Positions 1 through 7,195 of a DNA stretch of 8,618 bases are shown here, piece after piece. Below the pieces are notes generated by a model. The model made no database searches, was not told the origin of the DNA, and saw only the letters and a program-made list of their open reading frames with translations. Source of the stretch: Candidatus Acetothermia bacterium (GTDB taxonomy: Bacteria; Bipolaricaulota; Bipolaricaulia; UBA7950); NCBI GenBank assembly GCA_003535305.1, contig DOHL01000066.1, forward strand, positions 7,359 through 15,976. The letters run 5' to 3'. A program made the position numbers and the translations under genes. Numbering within the stretch: the stretch's first letter is position 1; the number at the start of each line of letters is the position of its first letter.

Positions 1-1260
1 TGAAAGATTGTTTATCGCGCGGCGATACTTCAATAACGCTAAAGTTCTCTGCATCTCATTGAACACAGTCATTAATCCTTCATCGACTCCCATTCCCGGT
101 TTGGCGAGTATCTGGTCAGGTTGCAACGCCAAGGCAACTTGCGTGCACACCTGAGCGGAACGATCGGTCTCGTTGCTCGTTCCGCCTTGATAGGCGCCTA
201 TTCCTTTCTCTTTACAGTAGATGATCGCTTCAATCGTATTTTCTATTCCTCCCAAGTCCGGCGTCTTGATCTGAATCACATCAGCAGCTGCAGTGGCGGC
301 GAACTCGCGTATATCGTATAAAGTATTACACCACTCATCAGCGACAATTTCCACCCTCCCGCCGCGGCTGCGAATCTCCTTTTTGAGCCGAGATAACTGT
401 TCAATCTGTGCCTCTTTGCCGCCGGCATCGAGCGGCCCTTCGATCCGCAACAGATGGGGCGCAGCTCTCTCTTCCAATTTCAATAGGTATTCAGCGATGC
501 GTGGTGTATCACCGTCAAAGAGGAGTCCGATCGTCCCGTAAACATCGATATGGAATATCGGCTTGTAGTCTCTGCCTCCCAGAGCAATACAACGGCCCTT
601 TAACCAACTAATATACTCTTGTAACAGCTCGCCTTGCAGGCCTAATTTATCGCGCACATTGTTGATAAGTCCATGGGGAAGAACCTGTACGCGTTTGAGG
701 ATCGCTTTATCCGCGCCTATGTAGCGATCATCTCCTGTCTGGGCGAAGATCGGAACCGGTTTAATCTCTTCCCAGGAGAGTCCGTATTCCTCAACGATCA
801 CCTCAGTCATTGTCACCCCTCGTCCTTTTGCTGTTGCATCGAGTAAAGCCTGAGACAATCCGTAGCGGATGGCGGTATGGAGAGAATCTCCATTACTAAG
901 ACGGAAAGAATCGTATTCAGCAGCCATCTCTCTAAATGAGGTCAATCTTCGTCCCACGAGGGTCGGCGCCAGTTCTTTCTCAATAAGCGGAAGGTAGTTG
1001 TGCGCAAGGAAGAGCGGGTCGCGGCCACCAGCTCCGGAATACTGGACAGCAGCGCAATCGCCGTATGCCACCTGTCCATCTGTTAATATAAGGATGAGGG
1101 ATATCGATTCCCCTTGCTGGCGGATATTTGTAAATCCTGCTGTCAGCGGCTTGCCGCGATAAGTGAAACCGTCAGACTGAGCATCGGCTTTGATCGCCTG
1201 CTGATCGTCGAAATAGAAGCCGGTCAAGCCGGGAGAGGCTAACACGTTGGCGATTTTCAT
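1..1260 (-). CDS. mal: methylaspartate ammonia-lyase (3' end cut by window)
   Basis: Eliminates ammonia from (2S,3S)-3-methylaspartate to give mesaconate, the step after glutamate mutase. It belongs to the enolase superfamily. The reading frame is open for all 420 codons from the ATG at 1260 to the window edge. The characterised Clostridium tetanomorphum enzyme, recalled from memory, has 413 residues and lines up end to end, so probably only a few C-terminal residues or just the stop are missing. Visible active-site residues, numbered from this start: Q174, the general acid/base H196 (in PHGLINN), metal ligands D239 (FHIDVYG), E274 (RIEGP) and D308 (VADEWCN), Q330, the catalytic lysine K332 (IKTPDLGG) and T361. 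The clostridial Cys361 is replaced by S362 (GGTSNET). The start overlaps the glmE stop as ATGA and has only a weak Shine-Dalgarno, so translation is probably coupled to glmE. Family assignment is very secure. Confidence 0.96.
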   Translation of the reverse strand, partial: MKIANVLASPGLTGFYFDDQQAIKADAQSDGFTYRGKPLTAGFTNIRQQGESISLILILTDGQVAYGDCAAVQYSGAGGRDPLFLAHNYLPLIEKELAPTLVGRRLTSFREMAAEYDSFRLSNGDSLHTAIRYGLSQALLDATAKGRGVTMTEVIVEEYGLSWEEIKPVPIFAQTGDDRYIGADKAILKRVQVLPHGLINNVRDKLGLQGELLQEYISWLKGRCIALGGRDYKPIFHIDVYGTIGLLFDGDTPRIAEYLLKLEERAAPHLLRIEGPLDAGGKEAQIEQLSRLKKEIRSRGGRVEIVADEWCNTLYDIREFAATAAADVIQIKTPDLGGIENTIEAIIYCKEKGIGAYQGGTSNETDRSAQVCTQVALALQPDQILAKPGMGVDEGLMTVFNEMQRTLALLKYRRAINNLS

Positions 1261-2765
1261 CCGACTTCTGCTTTCACTTTCGGATGACCGACGAGACATC
1301 CCTGGCCGATGGCGTACACGTCATCGATGACCATCTGAAAGTTAGGTTCACGATGCTCGCTCCTTCCTCTCTCAGCTATTTTCTCGCGATGAAATTCCTT
1401 CACTTGATGATCAAAGGACAAATTACCGAAATCAAGGAATCTGATCGCTCCTTCTTTATCGCGTGCCGGCAGCATGGTTCCGCTTGTATAGCGGCTGGGA
1501 GCGAACGGCACATCGATGATCCCGGCTGCAAACCCTCTGACAGCCCCTTGTGCCCAATCACCATCTCCTAACTCCAGTACTTTGTCGATGATCTGTGCAA
1601 CTTCAGCTCTGATCATCGCTTTTTCAATCTTCAGTTTATCAGTCTGCTCGATCGATTGATCTTCGAGCATTTTTACCATCTGCCTTGTCGTCTTGAGTCC
1701 TTGCGCATTGGCCTCTTTCGTTGGAATTCCGATTGCTTCGTGCGGAGTTTTTACGATTATCTTATTCGCTTTGGCCAGTGCTGCTACGGCCGCACCCCAG
1801 GCAATCACTGCAAATGCCCGCGCCTCATCCGGCGGAAAACCGCCCATCCACTGATGAAAAACCGTTGTCACTCTCACATCGGACAACCCTTCCTGCGCCA
1901 GATATTCTGTTGCCAGCTCATGCAGTGTTTGAATAGAAGCTATATCCTGCAAGAAATTCCCATTCTGCCCGCAACCGAAGGTGATGAATTTCACCCCTTG
2001 TCTGGCTGCTAAAATCCCTTCAATAATTCCGACAACGTGCGAAATAGACGGAGGAATCAACGTACCGGTCAACGTTCCGTACAGTTCTCGATTGATCGCT
2101 ATTCCATGTTCATGATAATAACCGACTAAGCGATCAACGTATTGCCAAGCAGTTATCGTTGCCTCGAGCGAGATATCTTTAGCATAGGGAATATTATAAC
2201 CGATCCCCCCTCCTTCAAAGTCAGTGAATCCGCCGGCAAGGGAGATCTCTGCCAACAGACAAGCATCAGGGGTGCCATGACGTACTTGTAGCGGCCGGTC
2301 AAGCGTCTCTACCAGGCGACGACAAGCAGCGACACCGTAGTTGACTACTGGGAATCCATTGAGCATCGAACGTCCCATTTTTTTGCTCTCTTCAATCCCT
2401 TTTTGTGCTGCGTTATACTGATTTTGACGGGTATAACTGTCGATTGTCGTCGGAAGAATGTCAGCTCCGCCCTCATCTTGTAGATAACGAAGCAGTTTTA
2501 TCTGTTCTTCGAGGAGAGTTACCCCGGCTCGTGGTTGAATGAGGATATCTCCACGGCTGGCAGCACGCATCAGCACCGCTGTCACGTTTTTCTTGCCGGG
2601 AAGCTTGTTGTGGTAAGTGATCGCCTCTGCAATGTCCACGTCTTTGCCTGTCGGCCACTCAGAGAGAACCTTTTTACGCAGGGCGAAAAATTTTTCTTCC
2701 GGCAATCGTTGGTCGCTAAGTTCCACCCCCAGCATTCCTTTATCCTCCATTCCTTTATCCTCCAT
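1257..2765 (-). CDS. glmE: glutamate mutase (methylaspartate mutase) epsilon subunit
   Basis: Catalytic TIM-barrel subunit of adenosylcobalamin-dependent glutamate mutase, which rearranges L-glutamate to 3-methylaspartate with GlmS. Aligned from memory with the 483-residue C. cochlearium GlmE, it keeps the three substrate-binding arginines ('arginine claw') as R79 (QPRAGV), R113 (YTRQNQ) and R162 (VRHGTPD). It also keeps catalytic E184 (FEGGGIGYNIPYAK), Y190, Y194 and K339 (VKTPHEAIGIPTKEAN). The protein is 502 residues from the first ATG. The extra N-terminus is a duplicated MEDKG pentapeptide made by a tandem DNA repeat, and homology only begins after it, so the true start may be 2765, 2750 or 2735; each ATG has its own GGAGG. 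The gene follows a 374-bp repeat-rich gap after glmL and overlaps mal by 4 nt. Function is near certain; the exact start is not. Confidence 0.96.
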   Translation of the reverse strand: MEDKGMEDKGMLGVELSDQRLPEEKFFALRKKVLSEWPTGKDVDIAEAITYHNKLPGKKNVTAVLMRAASRGDILIQPRAGVTLLEEQIKLLRYLQDEGGADILPTTIDSYTRQNQYNAAQKGIEESKKMGRSMLNGFPVVNYGVAACRRLVETLDRPLQVRHGTPDACLLAEISLAGGFTDFEGGGIGYNIPYAKDISLEATITAWQYVDRLVGYYHEHGIAINRELYGTLTGTLIPPSISHVVGIIEGILAARQGVKFITFGCGQNGNFLQDIASIQTLHELATEYLAQEGLSDVRVTTVFHQWMGGFPPDEARAFAVIAWGAAVAALAKANKIIVKTPHEAIGIPTKEANAQGLKTTRQMVKMLEDQSIEQTDKLKIEKAMIRAEVAQIIDKVLELGDGDWAQGAVRGFAAGIIDVPFAPSRYTSGTMLPARDKEGAIRFLDFGNLSFDHQVKEFHREKIAERGRSEHREPNFQMVIDDVYAIGQGCLVGHPKVKAEVG

Positions 2766-2778
2766 TCCTTTGTCCTCC
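2734..2778 (-). repeat. triple 15-bp tandem repeat carrying RBS and start codon
   Basis: Three head-to-tail copies of a 15-bp unit occupy 2734-2748, 2749-2763 and 2764-2778. The first two are identical and the third differs by one base. Read on the minus strand each unit is GGAGGATAAAGGAAT (GGAGGAC... in the upstream copy), so each supplies a GGAGG Shine-Dalgarno 8 nt ahead of an ATG (at 2765, 2750 and 2735). Because 15 is a multiple of three, all three ATGs share the glmE frame. Confidence 0.9.
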
Positions 2779-2781
2779 CGT

Positions 2782-2805
2782 ATTATATTTAGGCGGTATT
2801 GTCAA
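2782..2805 (-). promoter_or_regulatory. possible promoter just upstream of glmE
   Basis: On the minus strand a perfect -10-like TATAAT (2787-2782) lies directly before the glmE Shine-Dalgarno, and a perfect -35-like TTGACA (2805-2800) lies upstream. The spacer is only 12 nt, well short of the usual 16-18, so the two boxes are unlikely to work as a standard pair. If TATAAT is used, transcription would start around the first GGAGG and give an almost leaderless message. AT-rich sequence near a gene can produce such matches by chance. Confidence 0.3.
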
Positions 2806-2860
2806 AAATTTAATTCTCTGTGTTCCCTGTGGTTTATTCGTAAATCCTTCCTTATTCGTA

Positions 2861-2895
2861 ACCGTTCACAGTTGTCGGTTCACAGTTCACAGTTT
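2861..2895 (+). repeat. GTTCACA heptad cluster
   Basis: GTTCACA occurs at 2864-2870, 2878-2884 and 2885-2891, keeping a 7-nt period with a variant copy between the first two. It forms most of the left terminus of the MITE-like element. It is related to the GGTTCAC heptads at 7196-7209. Confidence 0.6.
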
Positions 2896-2935
2896 TTTCA
2901 ATGAAGTATGCAACGATTGAAGCATTTTGGATATT

Positions 2936-2969
2936 GAAAACAGTTTACAGTTTACGGTTTTCAGTAAAC
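2936..2969 (+). repeat. AGTTTAC heptad cluster with small hairpin
   Basis: AGTTTAC is repeated at 2942-2948 and 2949-2955, followed by GGTTTTC and AGTAAAC in the same 7-nt rhythm. GAAAAC (2936-2941) pairs with GTTTTC (2957-2962), so the cluster can also fold back on itself. It lies inside the MITE-like element. Confidence 0.5.
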
Positions 2970-3019
2970 ACCTTTAATAATCAACAATCCTTCGAACCTC
3001 TTGCTTTTATGTATTCATC

Positions 3020-3056
3020 AACCGTGAACCGATAACTGTAAACCGCGAACGGTTAC
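3020..3056 (-). repeat. inverted heptad cluster, right terminus
   Basis: The plus strand reads GTGAACC, GATAACT, GTAAACC, GCGAACG in consecutive 7-nt steps from 3024. This is the inverse orientation of the GGTTCAC-type heptads on the left. It makes up the right end of the MITE-like element. Confidence 0.55.
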
Positions 3057-3139
3057 CCTTATTTTACATGTTACAACTTGCAGTTTCAATTCGATATGTC
3101 CCTATTTTCCGTGACCTTTAGGAAGGCTATCAGCGCTCT

Positions 3140-4549
3140 CTATACGGTCGTTAAATAGCGACGCAACAGATTAAATGCTGTCGTTGGCATCTCTCTGGCC
3201 AGTAAACCTGCTGCTGACATTATATACTCTTTGTCGAGAAAAAACTCCCCGGCCAGCGGCGTGAGAACAGTTTTTTCTTCTGGCGGACGTATCGTTCCGG
3301 CAAGAATAACTTGTGGAGATCGATGATGGACCAAAATTCCGCCGGTGCCGATTATCTTTCTCACTCGGGACAGATCTTTCCCTCTTTGCAGAAAGACTTC
3401 TCCGTGAGGCGTGAATACTTGCTCCAACCTCCCTGCATGTCGGTTCATTGCCGCTGTCACCGCTGCCCGGCCAATGATCGTTTCGAAAAATATCTCTTTC
3501 TCAGAGGCGCAGATTTTATTAGGTTCTTCCCCTAACGAGATAATAAAACGTTCCAAATCATCACCAGAAAAAGAGAGGTTTGAATTTAATTCTTTTCCAG
3601 TACGCAGCAAAAAGGGTTCACCCACCGCGGCAAACAGACTGGCTGCGCTGTAGCGCATTCCGAGATCACCTTCAACGGTCCGTTTCTTCCACGGCTCAAC
3701 CAGACCTTTTAACACCACACCTGACGATATTGGGTCTCCTGTGGCCATGGAATGTACATCTGTCGTTGCTCCACCCACATCGACGACGAGTAATTCGCCC
3801 CATCCTTGATTCTTCCCATCTCCATGTGCCAGCAGTTGAGCGGCATCCATCACCGCAGAAGGAGTAGGCATTACTACACGATCAACGAAACACTGTATAG
3901 CATCAAGCCCCTTGGCCTTGACAATCTTTTCAAGGAAGACGGCGCGAATCGTCTGTCGCGCCGGCTCGATATGTAACTCCTCAAGTTGCGGCATCACATT
4001 ATCAGTGATACGGACATCTTTCCCTGTCGCCTGTAGGATTCCATTGATTTCATCCTGGACCGCTTTGTTCCCGGCGATAATTATTGGAACGTCAAGTAGA
4101 GAACGGGCTAAGACACGAGCATTGTGAAGAATCGTATCGCTGTTGCCGCCGTCGGTACCGCCGGTCAGCAGAATGATATCAACGTCAAGTTCGCTGATCT
4201 TTTCCATCTCTTGTTTACTCAATTTGAACGCGAAGGTCTGTAAGACTTTCGCGCCTGCGCCGAGGGCGGCCCATTGTGCGGCTTGCGCGGTCAATCCCGG
4301 TACAAGACCAAGAGCCACCATCTTTAATCCGCCGGCTGCGCTGCTGCAGGCTAACTTAAGATCCGCTCGATCAGCGATTACCCCTGTCTGTTGCTCCAGT
4401 TGTGCAGTAGCCTGCTCGAGACCCTCATTCACATCACTGTTGATCGTTGTCGGAGCTGCACTTGTTCCTAAAAGCTTGTCCGCATCGCAATCAACAGCCG
4501 TTACTTTAGTGAATGTACTGCCGATATCAAACAGAAGTGCGATTGTCAT
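3140..4549 (-). CDS. glmL: glutamate mutase accessory ATPase GlmL/MutL
   Basis: ASKHA-fold (actin/Hsp70/sugar-kinase) ATPase always found beside glutamate mutase genes. It is thought to reactivate or protect the B12 enzyme by exchanging damaged cobalamin, though its role is less firmly shown than that of the mutase subunits. The 469 residues match the family length of about 460. Visible motifs: N-terminal phosphate-binding FDIGSTFTKVTAVD (residues 7-20), LLTGGTDGGN (127-136), the second phosphate motif VVDVGGATTDVHS (255-267), TVEGDLGMR (291-299) and a C-terminal GTGGILV (401-407). There are no membrane segments. The start lies 9 bp after the glmS stop with no clear Shine-Dalgarno, so translation is probably coupled to glmS. 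The order glmS-glmL-glmE-mal is the same as in clostridia, but a 374-bp gap separates it from glmE here. Confidence 0.95.
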   Translation of the reverse strand: MTIALLFDIGSTFTKVTAVDCDADKLLGTSAAPTTINSDVNEGLEQATAQLEQQTGVIADRADLKLACSSAAGGLKMVALGLVPGLTAQAAQWAALGAGAKVLQTFAFKLSKQEMEKISELDVDIILLTGGTDGGNSDTILHNARVLARSLLDVPIIIAGNKAVQDEINGILQATGKDVRITDNVMPQLEELHIEPARQTIRAVFLEKIVKAKGLDAIQCFVDRVVMPTPSAVMDAAQLLAHGDGKNQGWGELLVVDVGGATTDVHSMATGDPISSGVVLKGLVEPWKKRTVEGDLGMRYSAASLFAAVGEPFLLRTGKELNSNLSFSGDDLERFIISLGEEPNKICASEKEIFFETIIGRAAVTAAMNRHAGRLEQVFTPHGEVFLQRGKDLSRVRKIIGTGGILVHHRSPQVILAGTIRPPEEKTVLTPLAGEFFLDKEYIMSAAGLLAREMPTTAFNLLRRYLTTV

Positions 4550-4558
4550 CGTCGATTC

Positions 4559-4978
4559 TTAATCAATCAGGCCTAAATCTTGCTTCAAATTACGGTTCGG
4601 TTCATCCGGCAACGTTCCCGGCGGGTAGACGCGATCAAAGCCCATCGCTAAAAAACGTTCTTTGACCTCTTTCCAATTCTGTTTGCCAATTACCAGGTTT
4701 CCTCCCACATAGAGCAGAATATTATCTAATCCGGCTTCGATACATCGGTCGCGAAACCCCTGGCAGTCAAGTTCGCCGTGGCCATACAGAGAGGAGACCA
4801 AAATGGCGGCGGCATCTGTCTCGATCGCTGCTTCGATGAAATCTTTCTGCGCTGAGAGAACCCCGATATTGACTACATTAAACCCTGCTTCTTTGAACGC
4901 ATACTCAAGAATTTTGTTCCCTACTGCATGGACATCGGCTCCGATGACACCGAGCACGACCGTCTTCTTTTCTGCCAT
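4559..4978 (-). CDS. glmS: glutamate mutase sigma subunit (B12-binding)
   Basis: Small cobalamin-binding subunit of glutamate mutase; it pairs with GlmE and brings adenosylcobalamin to the active site. It is 139 residues long, close to the 137 of C. cochlearium GlmS. The B12 signature D-x-H-x-x-G is intact as D15-V-H17-A-V-G20, with H17 the expected lower axial cobalt ligand. The later family motifs SSLYGHGE and YVGGNLVIGK, which hold the nucleotide tail and corrin side chains, are also present. It begins 27 bp after the ligase alpha gene and has a good Shine-Dalgarno (GGAGGAG, within 4986-4994). This is the first of the core glutamate mutase genes in transcription order. Confidence 0.97.
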   Translation of the reverse strand: MAEKKTVVLGVIGADVHAVGNKILEYAFKEAGFNVVNIGVLSAQKDFIEAAIETDAAAILVSSLYGHGELDCQGFRDRCIEAGLDNILLYVGGNLVIGKQNWKEVKERFLAMGFDRVYPPGTLPDEPNRNLKQDLGLID

Positions 4979-4985
4979 CTCTCTG

Positions 4986-4994
4986 CTCTCCTCC
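4986..4994 (-). promoter_or_regulatory. ribosome binding site of glmS
   Basis: Minus-strand GGAGGAGAG sits in the 27-bp gap between the ligase alpha gene and glmS. GGAGG ends 11 nt before the ATG at 4978. It fixes that start and lets glmS be translated independently of the gene before it. Confidence 0.6.
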
Positions 4995-5005
4995 AGATAG
5001 AATGA

Positions 5006-5902
5006 CTATCCGATGACCCGGCGGAGCAGTCCGATGATATCATCAAACTGCTCTGCTACGTACGCGCCTGCTTTTGCCAACCGTTCTATCTTGGTGGAAG
5101 GACGACCCACATCCCGTTCGATGATCGCTGCTGCGTGTCCAAAGACCGTTCCTTCCGGCATATCTTCGGTAAACGATCCCGCTACATAGGCAATCAATGG
5201 CTTGGTGAACTTTCTCTGTTCCAGCGAGTCGGCCACTTCCTCTTCGAAGTTTGTTCCTGGCTCAGAGAAGAGCAGAACAGCTTCTGTCTCTTCGTCTTCC
5301 TCGAATAAAGGGAGCAGAGCTTGTGGAGGTGTGCCGATCAGAGCATCACCGCCAATACTGACACTGGTACTCACCCCATAGCCGGCACGTTTGACCATCC
5401 ATGAACATTCTGCTGTCATTCCTCCACTGCGGGATATAACACCGATACGGCCGGGAACGAAACATCGCTCTGTGTTGTCACCGCCGATCGCCCCTAACTT
5501 GCATCGCTGTGCCGGGCTGATTATCCCGACGGAATTCGGTCCGACAACCTGCACATCATGATTCTTTGCCAGCTGAAGTATTTTAATGGCATCAAGTTGA
5601 GGAATGTTCTCCGTAACGATGAGAATAAGTTGGAGATCGTTGGCCACCGCCTCCCAGACCGCGTTCAGCACTGCTGCCGGAGGGACATAGATGATGCTCG
5701 TATTTAACTTGTGCTCTTGGCGTGCCGCTTTGAGAGTATCATAGACAGGAACGCCTTCTACATTCTGTCCTCCGCGACCTGGAGTTACGCCGGCTGCCAC
5801 CGACGTGCCGTAATCGAGCATCAATTTTGCCACCATCGATGCTTCTCTTCCGGTGATCCCCTGAATCACCACCGTTGTCTCTTTTCCGACTAAAATAGCC
5901 AT
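5006..5902 (-). CDS. SucD-like acid:CoA ligase, alpha subunit
   Basis: Alpha subunit of a succinyl-CoA-synthetase-type ligase. It binds CoA and carries the histidine phosphorylated during ATP-driven thioester formation. The 298 residues compare with about 289 in E. coli SucD. Visible: an N-terminal Rossmann CoA-binding domain (VVIQGITGREASM, residues 11-23), GPNSVGIISP (121-130), SRSGGMTAE (158-166), SIGGDALIGTP (182-192), a conserved glutamate E214 (FSEPG) and the phospho-histidine H256 in FGHAAAII. GPN-S replaces the usual GPNC/GPNT, and the loop between GPN and SRSG differs from true SucD (GAIGGD region). Its start overlaps the beta-subunit stop as TAATG, so the two are surely co-translated. 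Beside glutamate mutase and a CitE-like lyase, citramalate or mesaconate is a more likely substrate than succinate; malate is another option. Family secure, substrate inferred. Confidence 0.88.
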   Translation of the reverse strand: MAILVGKETTVVIQGITGREASMVAKLMLDYGTSVAAGVTPGRGGQNVEGVPVYDTLKAARQEHKLNTSIIYVPPAAVLNAVWEAVANDLQLILIVTENIPQLDAIKILQLAKNHDVQVVGPNSVGIISPAQRCKLGAIGGDNTERCFVPGRIGVISRSGGMTAECSWMVKRAGYGVSTSVSIGGDALIGTPPQALLPLFEEDEETEAVLLFSEPGTNFEEEVADSLEQRKFTKPLIAYVAGSFTEDMPEGTVFGHAAAIIERDVGRPSTKIERLAKAGAYVAEQFDDIIGLLRRVIG

Positions 5903-7140
5903 TATTCCCCTTCCTTCCAGTGGTCATAATCAGGATAGACTTGCCGCATCTTCTTCACCATCAGGCGGGCCGCCTCATCGAGGGTGATATCCTCGCCGTG
6001 GTACTCGATTCCTGCTGCTTGAAAAATTTGTTTACCTTGCTCATCATGAGTTCCGGCTTCGCGGACGACAACCGGAAATTGCGAGGGATCGACTCCCATG
6101 CTTGTGAGCGCGCGAACTACTCCCTTAGCCATCACATCAATTTGGGTGTTATTTGTTATGTTGTGAGCAAGAAAGAGCCCCTTTACTCCCTCTTTGGACA
6201 AAACTCCGCAACAGAGATGATAAACTTTGCTCTCCGGCGGATTACCACCGATTTCACTATAATTGGCTGGTCGGCCGCCGGATCGACGTAGTGCGTCCAT
6301 CAATAGCAGGCTTGCACCGCCGCCGCCGCACATAAACCCGATATCCCCTCTGTCAAACTCAGTATAACGGGCCGTACCGCGATAGGCTTCATCTTCACCA
6401 ACAGCAATCAGTTTTCGTTCCAATTCTGTCAGCGGTCGCCAGGCACGGTCACTTCCCGGCTGAACCATCTCCGCAATATCCGGCTGCCGATAAAACGCGT
6501 TTTCATCGACACTCATCACGCAGGCAGCAGCGACAAGGGCGTCCTCTTCTGTAATCACCAGCGGATTGATCTCTACTATTGTGGCATCGAATTCAACGAA
6601 CATCTGATAGAGACGCATGAGAATCGTGCCGGCCTGGCGTAATAACTTGCCGGTCAAGCCAAGGTCGGACCAGATTTCGATCGCCTTGTATCCCGGCAGG
6701 CCAATAAGCGAATCGATAAATGTTTTGCTCACTTTGTGCGGATGCTCTCTGCTCAACTCTTCAATATCGATTCCACCGAGCGTGCCGGCGATGATCACCG
6801 GACATTTGGCGGCCTTATCGATCGTTATCGACAGATATAATTCTTGCTTGATTGCCAACTTCTGCTCGATCAATAATTTCTCTATTGGATAGAAAGAGAC
6901 AGTCATTCCAAGAATTTGTTCTGCTTGACAAAATGCTTCTTCTCGATTAGAGGCAAAGCCGATCGCTCCTGCCTTGCCCCGTTTGCCGATCGGAATAAGC
7001 CCCTTTACTGCGATAGGGAACCCAATCTGCTGAGCGATCTCTTCAGCTTGAGCAGGGGTCGATGCTACCTCTCCTGTCGGGACGGGAATTTTTAGTTTGC
7101 GCAACAATCGTTTGCTATCATGCTCGAGGAGACGCGCCAT
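5902..7140 (-). CDS. SucC-like acid:CoA ligase, beta subunit (ATP-grasp)
   Basis: Beta subunit of the same ligase; the N-terminal ATP-grasp domain binds nucleotide and the C-terminal domain helps bind the acid and CoA. It has 412 residues against about 388 in E. coli SucC. Visible: VKG...KRGKAGAIGFA (45-63) of the ATP-grasp lysine region, the metal-binding EINPLV (190-195) and the ligase-domain segment GFMCGGGGASLLLMDAL...GGRPANYSEIGGNP (268-301). Two regions differ from succinate enzymes: the NGAG asparagine is G272, and the NIFGGIVRCD loop is replaced by NITNNTQID (327-335), one residue shorter. A strong AAGGAGG (7150-7156) 9 nt upstream supports the ATG at 7140. It follows a 396-bp repeat-rich gap, so it may be transcribed separately from the citE-like gene. 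It could also be a malate or citrate type ligase. Confidence 0.87.
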   Translation of the reverse strand: MARLLEHDSKRLLRKLKIPVPTGEVASTPAQAEEIAQQIGFPIAVKGLIPIGKRGKAGAIGFASNREEAFCQAEQILGMTVSFYPIEKLLIEQKLAIKQELYLSITIDKAAKCPVIIAGTLGGIDIEELSREHPHKVSKTFIDSLIGLPGYKAIEIWSDLGLTGKLLRQAGTILMRLYQMFVEFDATIVEINPLVITEEDALVAAACVMSVDENAFYRQPDIAEMVQPGSDRAWRPLTELERKLIAVGEDEAYRGTARYTEFDRGDIGFMCGGGGASLLLMDALRRSGGRPANYSEIGGNPPESKVYHLCCGVLSKEGVKGLFLAHNITNNTQIDVMAKGVVRALTSMGVDPSQFPVVVREAGTHDEQGKQIFQAAGIEYHGEDITLDEAARLMVKKMRQVYPDYDHWKEGE

Positions 7141-7149
7141 TCTTCATTT

Positions 7150-7156
7150 CCTCCTT
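7150..7156 (-). promoter_or_regulatory. strong ribosome binding site of the SucC-like gene
   Basis: Minus-strand AAGGAGG lies 9 nt before the ATG at 7140. An out-of-frame ATG (7146-7148) between them does not fit the spacing, so 7140 is the start. Confidence 0.7.
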
Positions 7157-7195
7157 AATTTGAATATAGTTTTGCCGTAACTGCCTAGGTTGTCA

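Larger units (their letters stand above)
2858..3056. mobile_element. MITE-like insertion with inverted termini
   Basis: A segment of about 199 bp in the glmL-glmE gap, bounded by inverted repeats. The outer 10 bp, GTAACCGTTC (2858-2867), is matched exactly in inverse at 3047-3056. An inner 20-mer, ACAGTTGTCGGTTCACAGTT (2868-2887), matches 18 of 20 bases of the complement of 3020-3039. The right terminus has one extra 7-nt unit between the two blocks. The 7-mer CCTTATT stands at 2850-2856, one base before the left terminus, and again at 3057-3063, directly after the right one; it may be a target-site duplication. The inside has no reading frame of note, so a transposase would have to act in trans. 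The boundary call is weakened by a second TTATTCGTAA at 2834-2843, which repeats 2852-2861. Confidence 0.5.

Noticed and set aside
121..611. Plus-strand open frames near the left end
   Set aside because: The minus strand here encodes methylaspartate ammonia-lyase without interruption, with all active-site residues in place, so these are antisense shadows.
2861..3056. CRISPR array
   Set aside because: The repeats are only 7 nt, run without spacers and occur in both orientations; no cas gene is nearby.
1284..4562. Plus-strand open frames of 70 to 139 codons opposite glmE, glmL and glmS
   Set aside because: They lie antisense to strongly conserved genes, show no recognisable motifs and lack good ribosome sites; they are by-products of the minus-strand coding bias.
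5006..7140. Ordinary TCA-cycle succinyl-CoA synthetase
   Set aside because: The family is right, but the beta-subunit pocket loops are altered and the genes sit within a methylaspartate block next to an acyl-CoA lyase, so the plain label would probably mislead.
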